Assembly: GCA_964023275.1 (NCBI GenBank)
Contig: OZ029919.1
Location: forward strand, 5,867,950 to 5,931,949
Source: Norana najaformis
Taxonomy: Eukaryota > Annelida > Clitellata > Crassiclitellata > Hormogastridae
Reading direction: 5' to 3'
DNA: 64,000 bases
Shown: positions 12,747-23,705 of the stretch, piece after piece
How the letters are laid out: every line of letters starts with the position of its first letter
Numbering within the stretch: position 1 is the first letter of the stretch
Notes under the pieces: model-generated
Database searches by the model: none
What the model was told of the DNA's origin: nothing
Seen by the model: only the letters and a program-made list of their open reading frames with translations
Made by a program: the position numbers and the translations under genes

Positions 12747-12850
12747 TGTCTGTCTGTCTGTCTGTCTGTCTAACTAGGTAGGTATATATTAAGGCACTTA
12801 CAACTTCAGGCGGCTTCGCCTCTTACACCCGTGGGTCACCGCGTTCGCCA
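11725..12850 (+). repeat. Copy 1 of a ~1.1 kb compound repeat
   Basis: The order of blocks matches 22650-23705. (a) CAGATTTTTTCGATTAATATA, then ACCAAGCGAC; (b) family R repeat (CCGTATGGCCT to CAGGCGCCCAGTCAAAAC); (c) AGAGGTGTCGATCCATAGCT through TTTCATTTGCATTCTCTAGA and GGCAGCACGGTTTTAAAAAA; (d) microsatellite (GT)n then (CTGT)n at 12687-12770; (e) ATTAAGGCACTTA and CAACTTCAGGC. At 12286-12355 it also holds a tract, GACTGGCACCGCCCGAGTAC, with a counterpart at 29645-29700. No coding capacity was recognised. Confidence 0.7.
12687..12770 (+). repeat. Compound microsatellite (GT)n-(CTGT)n
   Basis: About 59 bp of GT is followed by about 25 bp of CTGT units, at the end of block c of the compound repeat. 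The second copy of the block ends in (CTGT)n alone (23536-23614), so the microsatellite travels with the repeat and has expanded differently. Confidence 0.9.
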
Positions 12851-13299
12851 TGTGTCGGGTCCCTCAATCTTCAAATATTCAGCTTTCAGTTAATAAAACT
12901 TCAAGAACTGAAGCTCTCAAATAACTGTTCTATTACTGAGTTATGCATAACTCCTGCATTGCCGATGCTTCTGTTGCGCGTAATGTAACGTGTAATGTAA
13001 CGATTGCAGCTTCATGGCTGCTGACGATTGCCGCTTCAAGGCTGCTGAGAGGACTCCGTATAAAGAGCCGGTCGAAGTTTTCGCTGTCACGTGCCTTTGT
13101 CACCAAGCAGTATCATTCCAGGATCTTGGTATTCGTCCAGTGGCAGCTCAAGGGCCAAGGGTCGTTCAGTGTGGGTCATAGGTGTCTTAATTATGCCGAA
13201 AGCTTGGATGAATTCAAACAGTTTAACGACATCTGTGGACGCATTCAAGTCAGGACTCTACGATTATCTCGAGATTTCTACTGAAATCAACGAAACCTA

Positions 13300-13990
13300 A
13301 CTCGCGGGAACCAGCTTATTCACAGGCGCTCAGTCAAAACAAAATGGATAGGCAAAAGGGTTCGGATCCAGAAGTCAGGCAGTCGGACGGCTCCGGTGGA
13401 TGGTGTTTGAAATTGAAGCCAGAAAAGAGACAAGGAGAACGGGAAGAATCAGGATAAGATTTCTGGAAAAGAAATGTTTTCAGTCTTGAGTGAAAGACTA
13501 GCCCAGAAACTCGTATACAATTCGCTTTTTCGGCCTCGGCTGTGCTACGGCGCTATATGAGTGGCCTTATTATTATTATAGTTATTGTTGGTATTATTAT
13601 TGTTATTATTATTAATAATATTATTACAAAGTTTTATTTGGTTGTACGAGGTATTGAGACCAGCATGTGTACTTTATAAATAGAGGTGTCGATCGGTACG
13701 CAACTCTGAATTTGGACGTCATTCCCTTTTTCACTTTTCGTTCTTATAAAATTACATTAGGCAGTTTTATACGCCAGTTTTTCTACTAAAGAAAACAGGG
13801 TTATATCTTTGAGCACGCGTGTAAGTGAAACCAGAATTCTGTTTTAAACGTTTTGGTAAACTGACTCGCGCTTATTGAAAAATGTTTCATTTGCATTCGC
13901 TAGGTGGTAGCACGGTTTTAAAGAAGCCCATTAGATCGGATTCTGTCATTCGTTCACGGGCATTATACGCGTATTGACTTTTTGTCATGC
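13300..13990 (+). repeat. Partial copies of the compound repeat blocks
   Basis: 13303-13345 carries ACCAGCTTATTCACAGGCGC and the following CTCAGTCAAAACAAAATGG of family R. 13680-13990 is a third copy of block c (AGAGGTGTCGATC; TTCTTATAAAATTACATTAG; TTTCATTTGCATTCGCTAG; GGTAGCACGGTTTTAAAGAA). The DNA between (13346-13680) holds an ATT/ATTATT-rich stretch near 13565-13625 and nothing else recognisable. Confidence 0.6.
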
Positions 13991-14030
13991 AGTCTGCCTG
14001 TCTCTGTGTTTGCCTCTCTCTTTGTATTTA

Positions 14031-14518
14031 GGGGTCGTCCATAAATGACGTCCGCAAAAATGACCTACTTTTGACCCCTTGTCCGCATTTGACCTTACCC
14101 TCCCCTCCCTCCTCTGCTGACCGCACTCCAAAGCCTGTGGAAAATAAAAGACCAACATCGTGAAAAACGTCGTTAATAAACTACTCGTTCTATCTTGTTT
14201 AAAAGAATCTCACAGTGGCACCATTTATGGCTATCTAACAGATCTAAATAGAAGCAACTTGAGATAGGTTGGAAACTTGAAATGTTTCTTTAGCTGTCTA
14301 CAACAGAACATTACAACTGATGAACCAATGCAGTACAGATTGTCTGCCATCTGACGTAAGTTGGTGTTTAAAGCACAGTTTGTATTAAAAACTGTACATG
14401 TACCAAATTTATATGCGGACGTCCGCATGGGCAGTTACCCTCCCTCTCCTTGTCCGCAGTTGTCCGCATTTGCTTGACCCTTCCCTCCCTCTTTGCGGAC
14501 GTCCTTTATGGATGACCC
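14031..14518. mobile_element. MITE with ~28-bp imperfect terminal inverted repeats and TTA target-site duplication
   Basis: The left end reads GGGGTCGTCCATAAATGACG followed by TCCGCAAA. The right end, read on the opposite strand, gives GGGTCATCCATAAAGGACG followed by TCCGCAAA. TTA immediately flanks both ends (14028-14030 and 14519-14521). Length is 488 bp with no transposase. A 3-bp TTA duplication with GGG-starting termini is what PIF/Harbinger-type elements leave; assignment to that superfamily is inference. A second, less complete copy lies in a B55 intron (about 33430-33651). Confidence 0.72.
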
Positions 14519-14849
14519 TTACGTTACCCTTTCGCATGATACTCTTAGGCCTAAAAAATACACCCATATAATAATCCAATAACGTTCCCGTGGGTTAGTT
14601 AAGGTTACATACTACTGTTGTATTTGCGTCAGATTTTATCAAAACCAGTGTTTTGTGTAGTATAATGTAGTGTAAAACGCAAATCTGTGAAGTAGCAGCG
14701 CACACACAGTTCGAATGTTTATTGTCATCATATGATTACAACGATCGTTGACGACATTTCAGAAAAAGTATATACAGAATTACAAAGTTCCTAGTTACCA
14801 ACATATAATATAACTTTTTGGGAAATTATTGAATCTTTCATATATACAG

Positions 14850-14990
<141 letters not shown>

Positions 14991-15189
14991 CGTTGATAGC
15001 TCATTGAACCTAGGCAACGCGGCGAAACCTATCAACAAATACAAATACAAATATAAATACATATCCGGATTCCGGGTTACTAGAGCGTCACCTAGGGAAA
15101 AGTAATGCTTCAACAAAAATGCGTAGCACGCGTCATTGATTGAAAAGTTCACGAACGAATTGGAACTGGATTGTTCGCAAAATGTATAT

Positions 15190-16255
15190 CGAACCCATAC
15201 ACCGTCCATATGGGTTTCATCAAATGGATATATTTGCACTCTGGCAGCCGCACTCCTCGTATACAGATTCAAATACAGATACGCCAAAATCCGGAAAATC
15301 AGCATACACAAATACAGATTCGCCTATAGAAGCAGAATGCACAATTCAGGCCAGGATGGTCATGAGTGTCCATAAGGGAACTATACTTGGTCCATATGGG
15401 TCTCATAAAATGAATCTAGTTGCACTCTGGCAGCCGCACTCCTCGAATACAGATTCAAATACAGATTCGCCAAAATCCGGAAAATCTGCATATACAAATA
15501 CAGATTCGCCTATAGAAGCAGAATGCACAATTCAGGCCAGGATGGTCCTGAGTGTCCATAAGGGAACTATACTTGGTCCATATGGGTCTCATAAAATGAA
15601 TCTAGTTGCACTCTGGCAGCCGCACTCCTCGTATACAGATTCAAATACAGATTCGCCAAAATCCGGAAAATCTGCATATACAAAAACAGATTCGCCTATA
15701 GAAGCAGAATGCACAATTCAGGCCAGGATGGTCATGAGGGTCCATAAGGGAACTATACTTGGTCCATATGGGTCTCATAAAATGAATCTAGTTGCACTCT
15801 GGCGGCCGCACTCCTCGTATACAGATTCAAATACAGATTCGCCAAAATCCGGAAAATCTGCATATACAAATACAGATTCGCCTACAGAAGCAGAATGCAC
15901 AATTCAGGCCAGGATGGTCATGAGGGTCCATAAGGGAACTATACTTGGTCCATATGGGTCTCATAAAATGAATCTAGTTGCACTCTGGCAGCCGCACTCC
16001 TCGTATACAGATTCAAATACAGATTCGCCAAAATCCGGAAAATCTGCATATACAAATACAGATTCGCCTATAGAAGCAGAATGCACAATTCAGGCCAGGA
16101 TGGTCATGAGGGTCCGTAAGGGAACTGTACTTGGTCCATATGGGTCTCATAAAATGAATCTAGTTGCACTCTGGCAGCCGCACTCCTCGAATACAGATTC
16201 AAATACGGATTCGCCAAAATCCGGAAATTCTGCATATACAAATACAGATTCGAGG
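15190..16255 (+). repeat. Left arm: six tandem 186-bp units
   Basis: The landmark CTGGC(A/G)GCCG starts at 15241, 15427, 15613, 15799, 15985 and 16171, giving an exact 186-bp period (62 codons). One frame stays open from 15140 to 16264 and repeats the peptide ALWQPHSSYTDSNTDSPKSG with variants. Each unit also holds internal 12-14 bp sub-repeats of AATACAGATTCGCC type. The first unit is subtype B (FHQMDIFALW) and the rest are subtype A (SHKMNLVALW). I see no signal peptide or known domain. The open frame is most simply a by-product of recent amplification of a 3n-length unit, not proof of a gene. Confidence 0.9.
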
Positions 16256-16284
16256 AATTTTTAGGAAAAATGCTGTGATCATTC

Positions 16285-17150
16285 TTTCTGCACTTGTGGT
16301 GCCCACAAGTTCTGTCCTTAGACCTTTATTATTTACAATCCACTGCACCAGGCACCCGCATAGCCAACCACTTTGGAGCGAAGGTACAGCTGTGCGCTGA
16401 TGACAATCGGCTTTGCATTGCTCTTTCACCCACTGATCAGTCAGTCAAGGTGAAACTTGGTGAATTTCTCTGTTCTGTTCATGAATGGTTCTGTTTCATT
16501 GGTTTGGCCAGAAAACCAGATAAATCTGAGGTGATCATGTTTGGCTCATGCCAACGTCTGCGATTTCTCCTTTCACATTCCAGCACTGACCTAGCTGGCA
16601 CTGTTCCGCTGTTAAGCAGAATTTTTGGTGTAATTTTGGACAGCAAACTCACATTTCGACCCCACTTTAGAAACTTATGTAAATCTTGTTTCTATCATAT
16701 CTGGGCATTACGTCACATCAGGTCTGCTTTTTACCAAAAACATGGCACAAACTGTAACCTGTGTGATCTGATCTCGCCTTGATTATGCCAACGAGGTATT
16801 TCAGATCTTGAACTCAAAGGCTTCAGTTCATCCAAAATTTCATGGCTCTTGTGGTGCTGCGTGCACTTCCTCGTACAAATTCCTTAGCTATAGTAAACGA
16901 GCTCCATTGAATTCCTCCGAAAATCCGGATAAGATTTAAGGTATCCGGTCTTACCTATAAAATTCATGCCACTAGCACTCCTAACTACCTTGAATGAAAA
17001 GTCTCTCTTTGCATCCCTCCTCGCAGCCTACGATCTTCAGGTACGGGTCTTTTCCTGAGCCACGATGCAGAACTGTCCTGGGCTCGCGTTCATTCCACAC
17101 TGTAGCGCTTCTCTGTATTTACCTTACTTTGTATCCGATGCAATGCAAAG
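16285..17150 (+). pseudogene. Degenerate non-LTR retrotransposon (CR1/L2-like) reverse-transcriptase 3' fragment
   Basis: Translations in shifting frames show palm and thumb landmarks in order. A VPxxSVLxPLLF block is near 16290. A CADDNRLCIALSP block, in the position of the catalytic FADD/YADD motif, is near 16390. A KPDKSEVIMFG block is near 16515, an ILDSKLTF block near 16635 and a CFYHIWALRHIRSAF block near 16690. A LDYAN-type block falls at about 16780 after a frameshift, and a TVLGSRSFHT block near 17075. The first residue of the active-site motif is Cys, and stops and frameshifts break the frame. It lies in the loop of the foldback-like element. It is not functional. Confidence 0.75.
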
Positions 17151-17239
17151 GCGCTACATTACATAGCAACAAATACTTGAGCAGCGCCGTGTTACAACAT
17201 CAATCGCATGCTGATTACACCTTACTCAGACACTTGTCC

Positions 17240-17660
17240 ATTATAGAATGCGGGTGACATCGAAGATGCACTTGAGGCAGCGAAGGCGCAGATGCTCAGA
17301 CGCCGAGAAGAGTACACAAATGAAGGGTCAGGGTGGAGACTCAGAAATGTAGAGGCGCTGAATCTAGGTACGGCTCAGTATCGGCTGTTTCACGACAGCA
17401 GTTACATTCGACCGCGCTATGTCGTTAACGTGCAAAACAGAGACAACCGCTGCTTTGAGTGGACTGTGTTGTCGGCAATGTATCCGGCAGAAAAGACTCC
17501 CAACGCTCAATCAAATGCAGTGCCCATCTAAGAGAGCTGAATTTCTCCGGGATCGAATTTGCAGTAAAGGTATCGGACGTCGGCAAGTTCGAGCGCCAGA
17601 ACCTGCCCATAGCGTAAGCGTGTTCGGGTGTGTCGCGAATTCGTTTAAGTTTCAAGGAAA
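17240..17660 (+). pseudogene. Broken fragment resembling the N-terminal region of Polinton/virus-type PolB proteins
   Basis: A short open stretch (17292-17531) has the blocks SGWRLRNVEALNL, SSYIRPRYVVNVQN and DNRCFEWTVLSAMYP. After a stop or frameshift, a second stretch near 17535-17600 has IEFAVKVSDVGKFERQN. From general knowledge, this order of blocks is common in animal 'uncharacterized' proteins that carry a virus/Polinton-type family B DNA polymerase further downstream; I cannot run a search to confirm. No polymerase motifs remain. At least one break separates the two stretches, so it is a relic. It may have been captured in the loop of the foldback-like element. Confidence 0.5.
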
Positions 17661-17679
17661 AGCCAATTTCTAATTTCAG

Positions 17680-17995
17680 TTGTTATATTTACAATGTTTA
17701 ATTACAGATTTTATTTACAAAGACTCTTCCTTCGACAGAATAACCAATAACTGTCTTATCAAAAAACACTGCAAGCCACCCTATACACAGAAACACCAAA
17801 ATAAACTCTCGCGACTACCACGGTCCTACGGGAGTAGTAGAAGTCTCAGGCATCTGGCGCTGGCCTATTCCGGTCGACTTCTCCACTCGCAGAATCACCA
17901 TTCAGAAATACTTGACTGGATTCGGATTCCATCCCTCATACACAGTCGACAAGCTCTATAACGGTCCCGTGTCATCAAACCAACCAGCTCCAATT
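17680..17995 (+). other. Unassigned open segment in the foldback loop
   Basis: A frame running through about 17790-17995 reads GVVEVSGIWRWPIPVDFSTR and then ITIQKYLTGFGFHPSYTVDK. It looks like real protein (balanced composition, aromatic-rich) but I do not recognise it. Given its position beside the PolB-like relic it could be another piece of the same virus- or Polinton-like sequence; that is inference. Confidence 0.3.
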
Positions 17996-19190
17996 CATCC
18001 ACGCCACCAGGACCACGGGTACCGGGCTAAATTCACATACAATAAACTTTTTTTTCAAAATACTTGAATACTAAATTCCAATGAGTGCAGTTTTCCAACA
18101 TGTAACTCTACATAAACCACAAAACTGCGTACCAAACAACGCACAAAGTATACCATCTCCGGCAGATATTAAATACCGCAGATATATACATTTAAAGCAT
18201 TCTAATATATCTGCATACACAAACTGCAAAAATTGATGTCCATTATTCAAATAGGACACCTAAGACCTCAACTATTCAAATAGATATCGCTACGAGTCTT
18301 ACTTATAGCCAGACTTATATGCATAATTTAAATCCTGTGTAGCCTACGACTAAAGCAGACTCCTCAATTACGCACTAACACGGGTGTGTAGGTATGTATA
18401 TGTATATATATATATATACTCTAAATACATACATTTTAAACTAGCTGAAATGTAACACTATATATACACAAACACGAATACGAAGATTAAGGGAAGGAAA
18501 GCATTTCTCGGCTTCTCAAGCTTCGCTCTTCCAATTCCTCTGACTGAACCCTCCTTCGAATTCCCCGAAAATCATCTTCTCCTCGCTCCGTCACTCAGAA
18601 ACTGACTCAACCCAGCGACTCCTCAACCCTCGGTACGGCCGTCCTTCTTATTCACCGTCCCCAACAGCCGATCCTACTTTCCTGCCACCCAGGTGCGATT
18701 ACAACAGGAATGGGCAAACATTAGCGCATTTTGTGACAGGGTGGAATCGCGGGTTGCATCCAATAGATGTCTCATGCGAGGCTAGATTCACACAACGTCG
18801 CTCTTCTACTGCTGTTCAACGGTGAAAACCAGCACTACTCAGCCGTGGACACCTGCTGGGCGTATATGAGCAGAACAAGACCAACTTGAGACTTCGGGAC
18901 ACGAAAAAGGTGGATAGCGCCAGAAGGAGTCAAAACACGGGCATACGGGTACTATCTCACCTAGCGTGAATGTCAAGGGCAAAAAAACATGACGCAGATA
19001 GTATTATAGGATGACGGATGTCCGCTCTATCCGGTCAACGTCCATCCCGAGCAGCGACTTTGCCGACATAGCAGCCGACACAAGCAGGGCGTCTTTCTTC
19101 TCACTCTTAGAGGCGACTAGGCAATGCTGTGAAGTACTTGAACTACAGCAGGTCAACACGCATTTCATGAGACCCTTAAGGGCCATGTAT
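17996..19190. other. Rest of the foldback loop, no gene recognised
   Basis: AT-rich DNA with a short TATA microsatellite near 18400 and nothing I can assign. The segment 19010-19190 is open on both strands over about 60 codons but has no recognisable similarity. Confidence 0.45.
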
Positions 19191-19199
19191 GGGTTCCTT

Positions 19200-20850
19200 A
19201 TGGACCCATATATGACTACACTTGTCTGAGTTGTGCATTTTCTCGATATAGGCGAATCTGTATTTGTATATGCAGATTTTCCGGATTTTGGCGAATCTGT
19301 ATTTGAATCTGTATACGAGGAGTGCGGCTGCCAGAGTGCAAACATATCCATTTGATGAAACCCATATGGACCAAGTATAGTTCCCTTATGGACCCTCATG
19401 ACCATCCTGGCCTGAATTGTGCATTCTGCTTCTATAGGCGAATCTGTATTTGTATATGCAGATTTTCCGGATTTTGGCGAATCTGTATTTGAATCTGTAT
19501 ACGAGGAGTGCGGCTGCCAGAGTGCAAATATATCCATTTGATGAGAACCATATGGACCACGTATGGGTTCTTTATGTACCCTCATGACCATCCTGGCCTG
19601 AATTGTGCATTCTGCTTCTATAGGCGAATCTGTATTTGTATATGCAGATTTTCCGGATTTTGGCGAATCTGTATTTGAATCTGTATACGAGGAGTGCGGT
19701 GCCAGAGTGCAAACACATCCATTTGATGAAACCCATATGGACCATGTGTGGGTTCTTTATGTATCCTCATGACCATCCTGGCCTGAATTGTGCATTCTGC
19801 TTCTGTAGGCGAATCTGTATTTGTATATGCAGATTTTCCGGATTTTGGCGAATCTGTATTTGAATCTGTATACGAGGAGTGCGGCCGCCAGAGTGCAACT
19901 AGATTCATTTTATGAGACCCATATGGACCAAGTATAGTTCCCTTATGGACCCTCATGACCATCCTGGCCTGAATTGTGCATTCTGCTTCTGTAGGCGAAT
20001 CTGTATTTGTATATGCAGATTTTCCGGATTTTGGCGAATCTGTATTTGAATCTGTATACGAGGAGTGCGGCTGCCAGAGTGCAAATATATCCATTTGATG
20101 AAACCCATATGGACCACGTATGGGTTCTTTATGTACCCTCATGACCATCCTGGCCTGAATTGTGCATTCTGCTTCTATAGGCGAATCTGTATTTGTATAT
20201 GCAGATTTTCCGGATTTTGGCGAATCTGTATTTGAATCTGTATACGAGGAGTGCGGCTGCCAGAGTGCAAACACATCCATTTGATGAAACCCATATGGAC
20301 CACGTATGGGTTCTTTATGTACCCTCATGACCATCCTGGCCTGAATTGTGCATTCTGCTTCTGTAGGCGAATCTGTATTTGTATATGCAGATTTTCCGGA
20401 TTTTGGCGAATCTGTATTTGAATCTGTATACGAGGAGTGCGGCTGCCAGAGTGCAACTAGATTCATTTTATGAGATCCATATGGACCAAGTATAGTTCCC
20501 TTATGTACCCTCATGACCATCCTGGCCTGAATTGTGCATTCTGCTTCTATAGGCGAATCTGTATTTGTATATGCAGATTTTCCGGATTTTGGCGAATCTG
20601 TATTTGAATCTGTATTCGAGGAGTGCGGCTGCCAGAGTGCAAATATATCCATTTGATGAAACCCATATGGACCAAGTATAGTTCCCTTATGGACCCTCAT
20701 GACCATCCTGGCCTGAATTGTGCATTCTGCTTCTATAGGCGAATCTGTATTTGTATATGCAGATTTTCCGGATTTTGGCGAATCTGTATTTGAATCTGTA
20801 TTCGAGGAGTGCGGCTGCCAGAGTGCAAATATATACATTTTATGAGACCC
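19200..20850 (-). repeat. Right arm: about nine inverted 186-bp units
   Basis: Same unit as the left arm, inverted. Read on the minus strand, one frame is open over 20901-19618 and another over 19591-19004. The break near 19690 is a single-base deletion in CGGTGCCAG compared with CGGCTGCCAG. Subtypes A (GTILGPYGSHKMNLVALW) and B (EPIRGPYGFHQMD(I/V)FALW) are interspersed here, unlike the left arm, which points to exchange between units. Units on this side end with sequence unrelated to the left arm until the shared outer ends are reached. Confidence 0.9.
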
Positions 20851-21581
20851 ATTTGAATGCGATAATTCGATCGGCAGTTTATGGGTTTGTACGTGTATCA
20901 CACAATTCTGTTCAATATACGGTCTTTGGGCGAATTTTCGTTAATATCCGCCTTTCGTTAACAAATTGTGCAGTTCCTATTGATTCATGAATATTTTTAT
21001 CGTTTAATCCTCTTTGAAATTTGAGATGCCAAATATTGCACTGCTATTTCGCTAGTTGGCAGCACAGAAACCCGGAATCCGGAACGGAAATGTATTTATA
21101 TCTGTTGATAGGTTTTTATACGTACCTAGGCATAGGGCTAGACAATCACTCATTCCTATCATTATAATACATGAGACCCTTTTATAAGATACTGTATTTT
21201 AAATAATACACTTACAATAGCAGACATAGTCAAGAATGTAAAAGTCTTTCATCTATGGCTAAACCAAGATTATCTTGTTTCTATTCAATTATTTGCAAAT
21301 GTGTACCATCTGTATAGGAGCACGATGCTCGAACAATCCATATTCAACAAATATAATCAGACAAATGGGATTCTTATCAAACACTTAATATATATGTGAA
21401 ATTTGACATACAATATTTTTTTTTAAAAAATCACTTAATTCCCATTCAACACAAAATTAAACAAATTAGAAACCACAAACTTGGTATTCTAATGTAGCAC
21501 CTATTTTTATGAAGTTCAAACATTTTTTAGCTTATTTACAAGATCTTGCCTTTATTAATAAGATACACCAGTCTATACACT

Positions 21582-22140
21582 TCATTTAAAAAAAATATCA
21601 ACTGAAAGCAAATTCTTAAGTGAATATTCTGATTTATAAATTTGACACTTTTCTTTTTTCTTGCACTCAAGTAAAACATGATGTTCAGTTTCCTTAACCT
21701 GGCAAAGTTCACACAAACCAGTTGAATGCCTTTTCATAATGAATAGTCTGTGATTAACATTGGCTACACCCAATCTCAGTCTACTAATTTGTACTTCTTT
21801 TTGACGATTAAGATCTGTGAGTTTAATATCTGTACTTACTGAGGGGCATATTGTTTTATAAAAGTGTCCTTTTGTATTTCTTGTATATTCAATCTGCCAT
21901 TTGTTTATTATATAATTTCGAATTAAAGAATATACTTCGCTGAGTTCTAAGTAATTAGTGGAATTGATATTTTTTAAATGTAATGCATCTTTGGCGATCA
22001 TATCTGCTTTGTCATTCCCCGATGTATTAATGTGACTCGGGATCCATACAAATTTAATTTTACTATATTTAATTTTATTAAATGAAGTAATTATGTCATT
22101 TAGTAGATTAGGTCTAGCTTTAGAAAAGAACGAAAATCTG
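21582..22140 (-). pseudogene. LINE fragment: RNase H end plus C-terminal zinc-knuckle region
   Basis: Minus-strand translation gives KARPNLLNDIITSFNK, then KFVWIPSHINTSGNDKADMI, matching the last RNase H motif (W-x-PSH-x5-GN-x-KAD). It then gives ISRLRLGVANVNHRLFIMK and CELCQVKETEHHVLLECKK. This is the layout of the 3' end of RNase H-bearing non-LTR elements of the I/Jockey/R1 group. The frame is uninterrupted here, but the reverse transcriptase is absent, so it is a truncated remnant next to the right arm of the foldback-like element. Confidence 0.72.
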
Positions 22141-22174
22141 AGTCAGAAAGATCAGCTTCTTAACTTTCCAAATA

Positions 22175-22450
22175 CTGGTGTCGATTCGTACCCACATTTA
22201 CACTGTAGTTAACACTTCACGTTTCTTCTCATCACTTTCCGTTGTCCCATTTTAAGCTCAAATTTCTTCTTATAAAAACGGGGAAACCTGAAAAAGTGCT
22301 TCGAAAATAGGTACAAGTAACTGTAAAACCATAATTTATTTGCGATCGCTTTGGTCAATGGACGCGTGCTTGTTGAGAATATTTCATTTGCATTCGCTAG
22401 GTGGCAGCACAAGTTAGAAAAGCCCAGTAGATCAAATTCTATGATTTGTC
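22175..22450 (+). repeat. Diverged copy of block c of the compound repeat
   Basis: It shares GGTGTCGATTCGTA, TTCTTATAAAAACG, TATTTCATTTGCATTCGCT and AGGTGGCAGCAC with 12365-12690, 13680-13990 and 23210-23530. This is the most diverged of the four copies. Confidence 0.6.
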
Positions 22451-22649
22451 ACACGAGTCCTATCACGGCCTTCTAGATAGGCTCCTATTTAGATGGCCGT
22501 GTTCCTACACGCGTGTTGACCATTCAGTCCTGAACATTCCATCTGTCTGTATGAATGCAATCGATGTGTCGATTATTTGTGTGTATGTATGTATGCAAGC
22601 ATGCATGTATATTTATATATGTCAATATGTATGTATGTATACGTAGGCC

Positions 22650-23559
22650 TATGTGGCTGTATTACTAGTCAGATTTTTCGATTAATATATCGCGTTTACA
22701 ATTAAATGTAGCAATAGCAATAACAGTGAAATTGAAGACACCAAGCGACGACTTTTACCTTTTAGCCTTTATCACACCGTAAATGGAAAAAGACAAATGT
22801 ACACGGTTTTATGTAGCGACCGTATGGCCTCGACTCTGCTCATTTTCAATGAATTTATCGGGTGACATCCTTCACCATCGCTGCCCTTTTGAATGGTAGC
22901 CTCGCCATTTAAGGTCCTCGTTTAGTCATAATAGTAAACTCGAGTATAGTGAACTCTACAAGCGCCCACCGAAAGCTAAGTCGCTGAAACCAGCTTATTC
23001 ACAGGCGTCCAGTCAAAACGAGATCGATAGGCAGGAGGGGTTGTTTAGACCCGTACCTTACCTATCGTTACCCTTTCCCATAATACCTTTGTGCATGGTT
23101 TAGTCATGGTTACATACTACTGTTACATTTGCGTCACATTTTCCAAAATCAGAGGATAGTGTACTGAATGTTATATTGAATATCTGTTAGAAAATCGGGG
23201 AGAGACTGGCACTTTGAAAATAGAGGTGTCGATCCATAGCTCACATTTAGTTAGCAAGTTTTCCTTTTCACTTTCTCTTCTTAAAAAATTGCTTTAGCCA
23301 TTTTTATGCCCCAAACTTTTACTTATAAAAACGCGGTTTGATCTTAAGAAATTTCTTCGAATATAGGTGCAAGTAAAACCAAAATTCATTTGCTTTCGCT
23401 TTTGTAAAAAGACGAGCGTGATTAAAAATGTTTCATTTGCATTCTCTAGATGGCAGCATGGTTTTAAAAAAGCCCATTGGATCAAATTTTTGGCATTAGT
23501 CACACGAATCCTAGACAGGTGTAGACCGTTCCTCTTGTCTGTCTGTCTGTCTGTCTGCC

Positions 23560-23614
<55 letters not shown>

Positions 23615-23705
23615 GTAGGTTTATATCAAGGCACTTAGCGAATTTTATGCCGCACATGTTTTCAACTTCAGGCCTCTAACACCTATGGGGCCCGCATTCG
23701 CCATA
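22650..23705 (+). repeat. Copy 2 of the ~1.1 kb compound repeat
   Basis: Collinear with 11725-12850: CAGATTTTTCGATTAATATA, the family R block at 22815-23045, block c at 23210-23530, a (CTGT)n run at 23536-23614, then ATCAAGGCACTTA and CAACTTCAGGC. The two copies are direct and flank the foldback-like element. The tract GACTGGCACCGCCC present in copy 1 is reduced here to about GAGACTGGCACTTTGAAAAT. Confidence 0.7.

Larger units (their letters stand above)
15009..21125. mobile_element. Foldback-like element: long inverted arms built of 186-bp tandem repeats
   Basis: The outer ends are mirror images. Left, CCTAGGCAAC..AAACCTATCAAC at 15009-15036, then ATAAATACAT, then CCGGATTCCGGG at 15064-15076. 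Right, read on the minus strand, GCCTAGGTAC..AAACCTATCAAC, then ATAAATACAT, then CCGGATTCCGGG at about 21066-21080. Inside these ends the left arm is an array of six 186-bp units on the plus strand and the right arm about nine units inverted. A ~2.9 kb loop (16265-19190) separates them. Tandemly repetitive, very long inverted termini around an unrelated middle are the hallmark of Foldback/Galileo-type DNA transposons. No transposase was recognised and no target-site duplication was found, so the class is inference. Confidence 0.65.

Noticed and set aside
15190..20850. CRISPR-like reading of the regular repeats
   Set aside because: Units are contiguous 186-bp tandems without unique spacers, in a eukaryotic genome.
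21582..22001. Host gene for a 139-aa protein
   Set aside because: Upstream extension shows WIPSHINTSGNDKAD and a C-terminal CxxC..HxxxxC, the signature of a LINE RNase H end, not a host gene.
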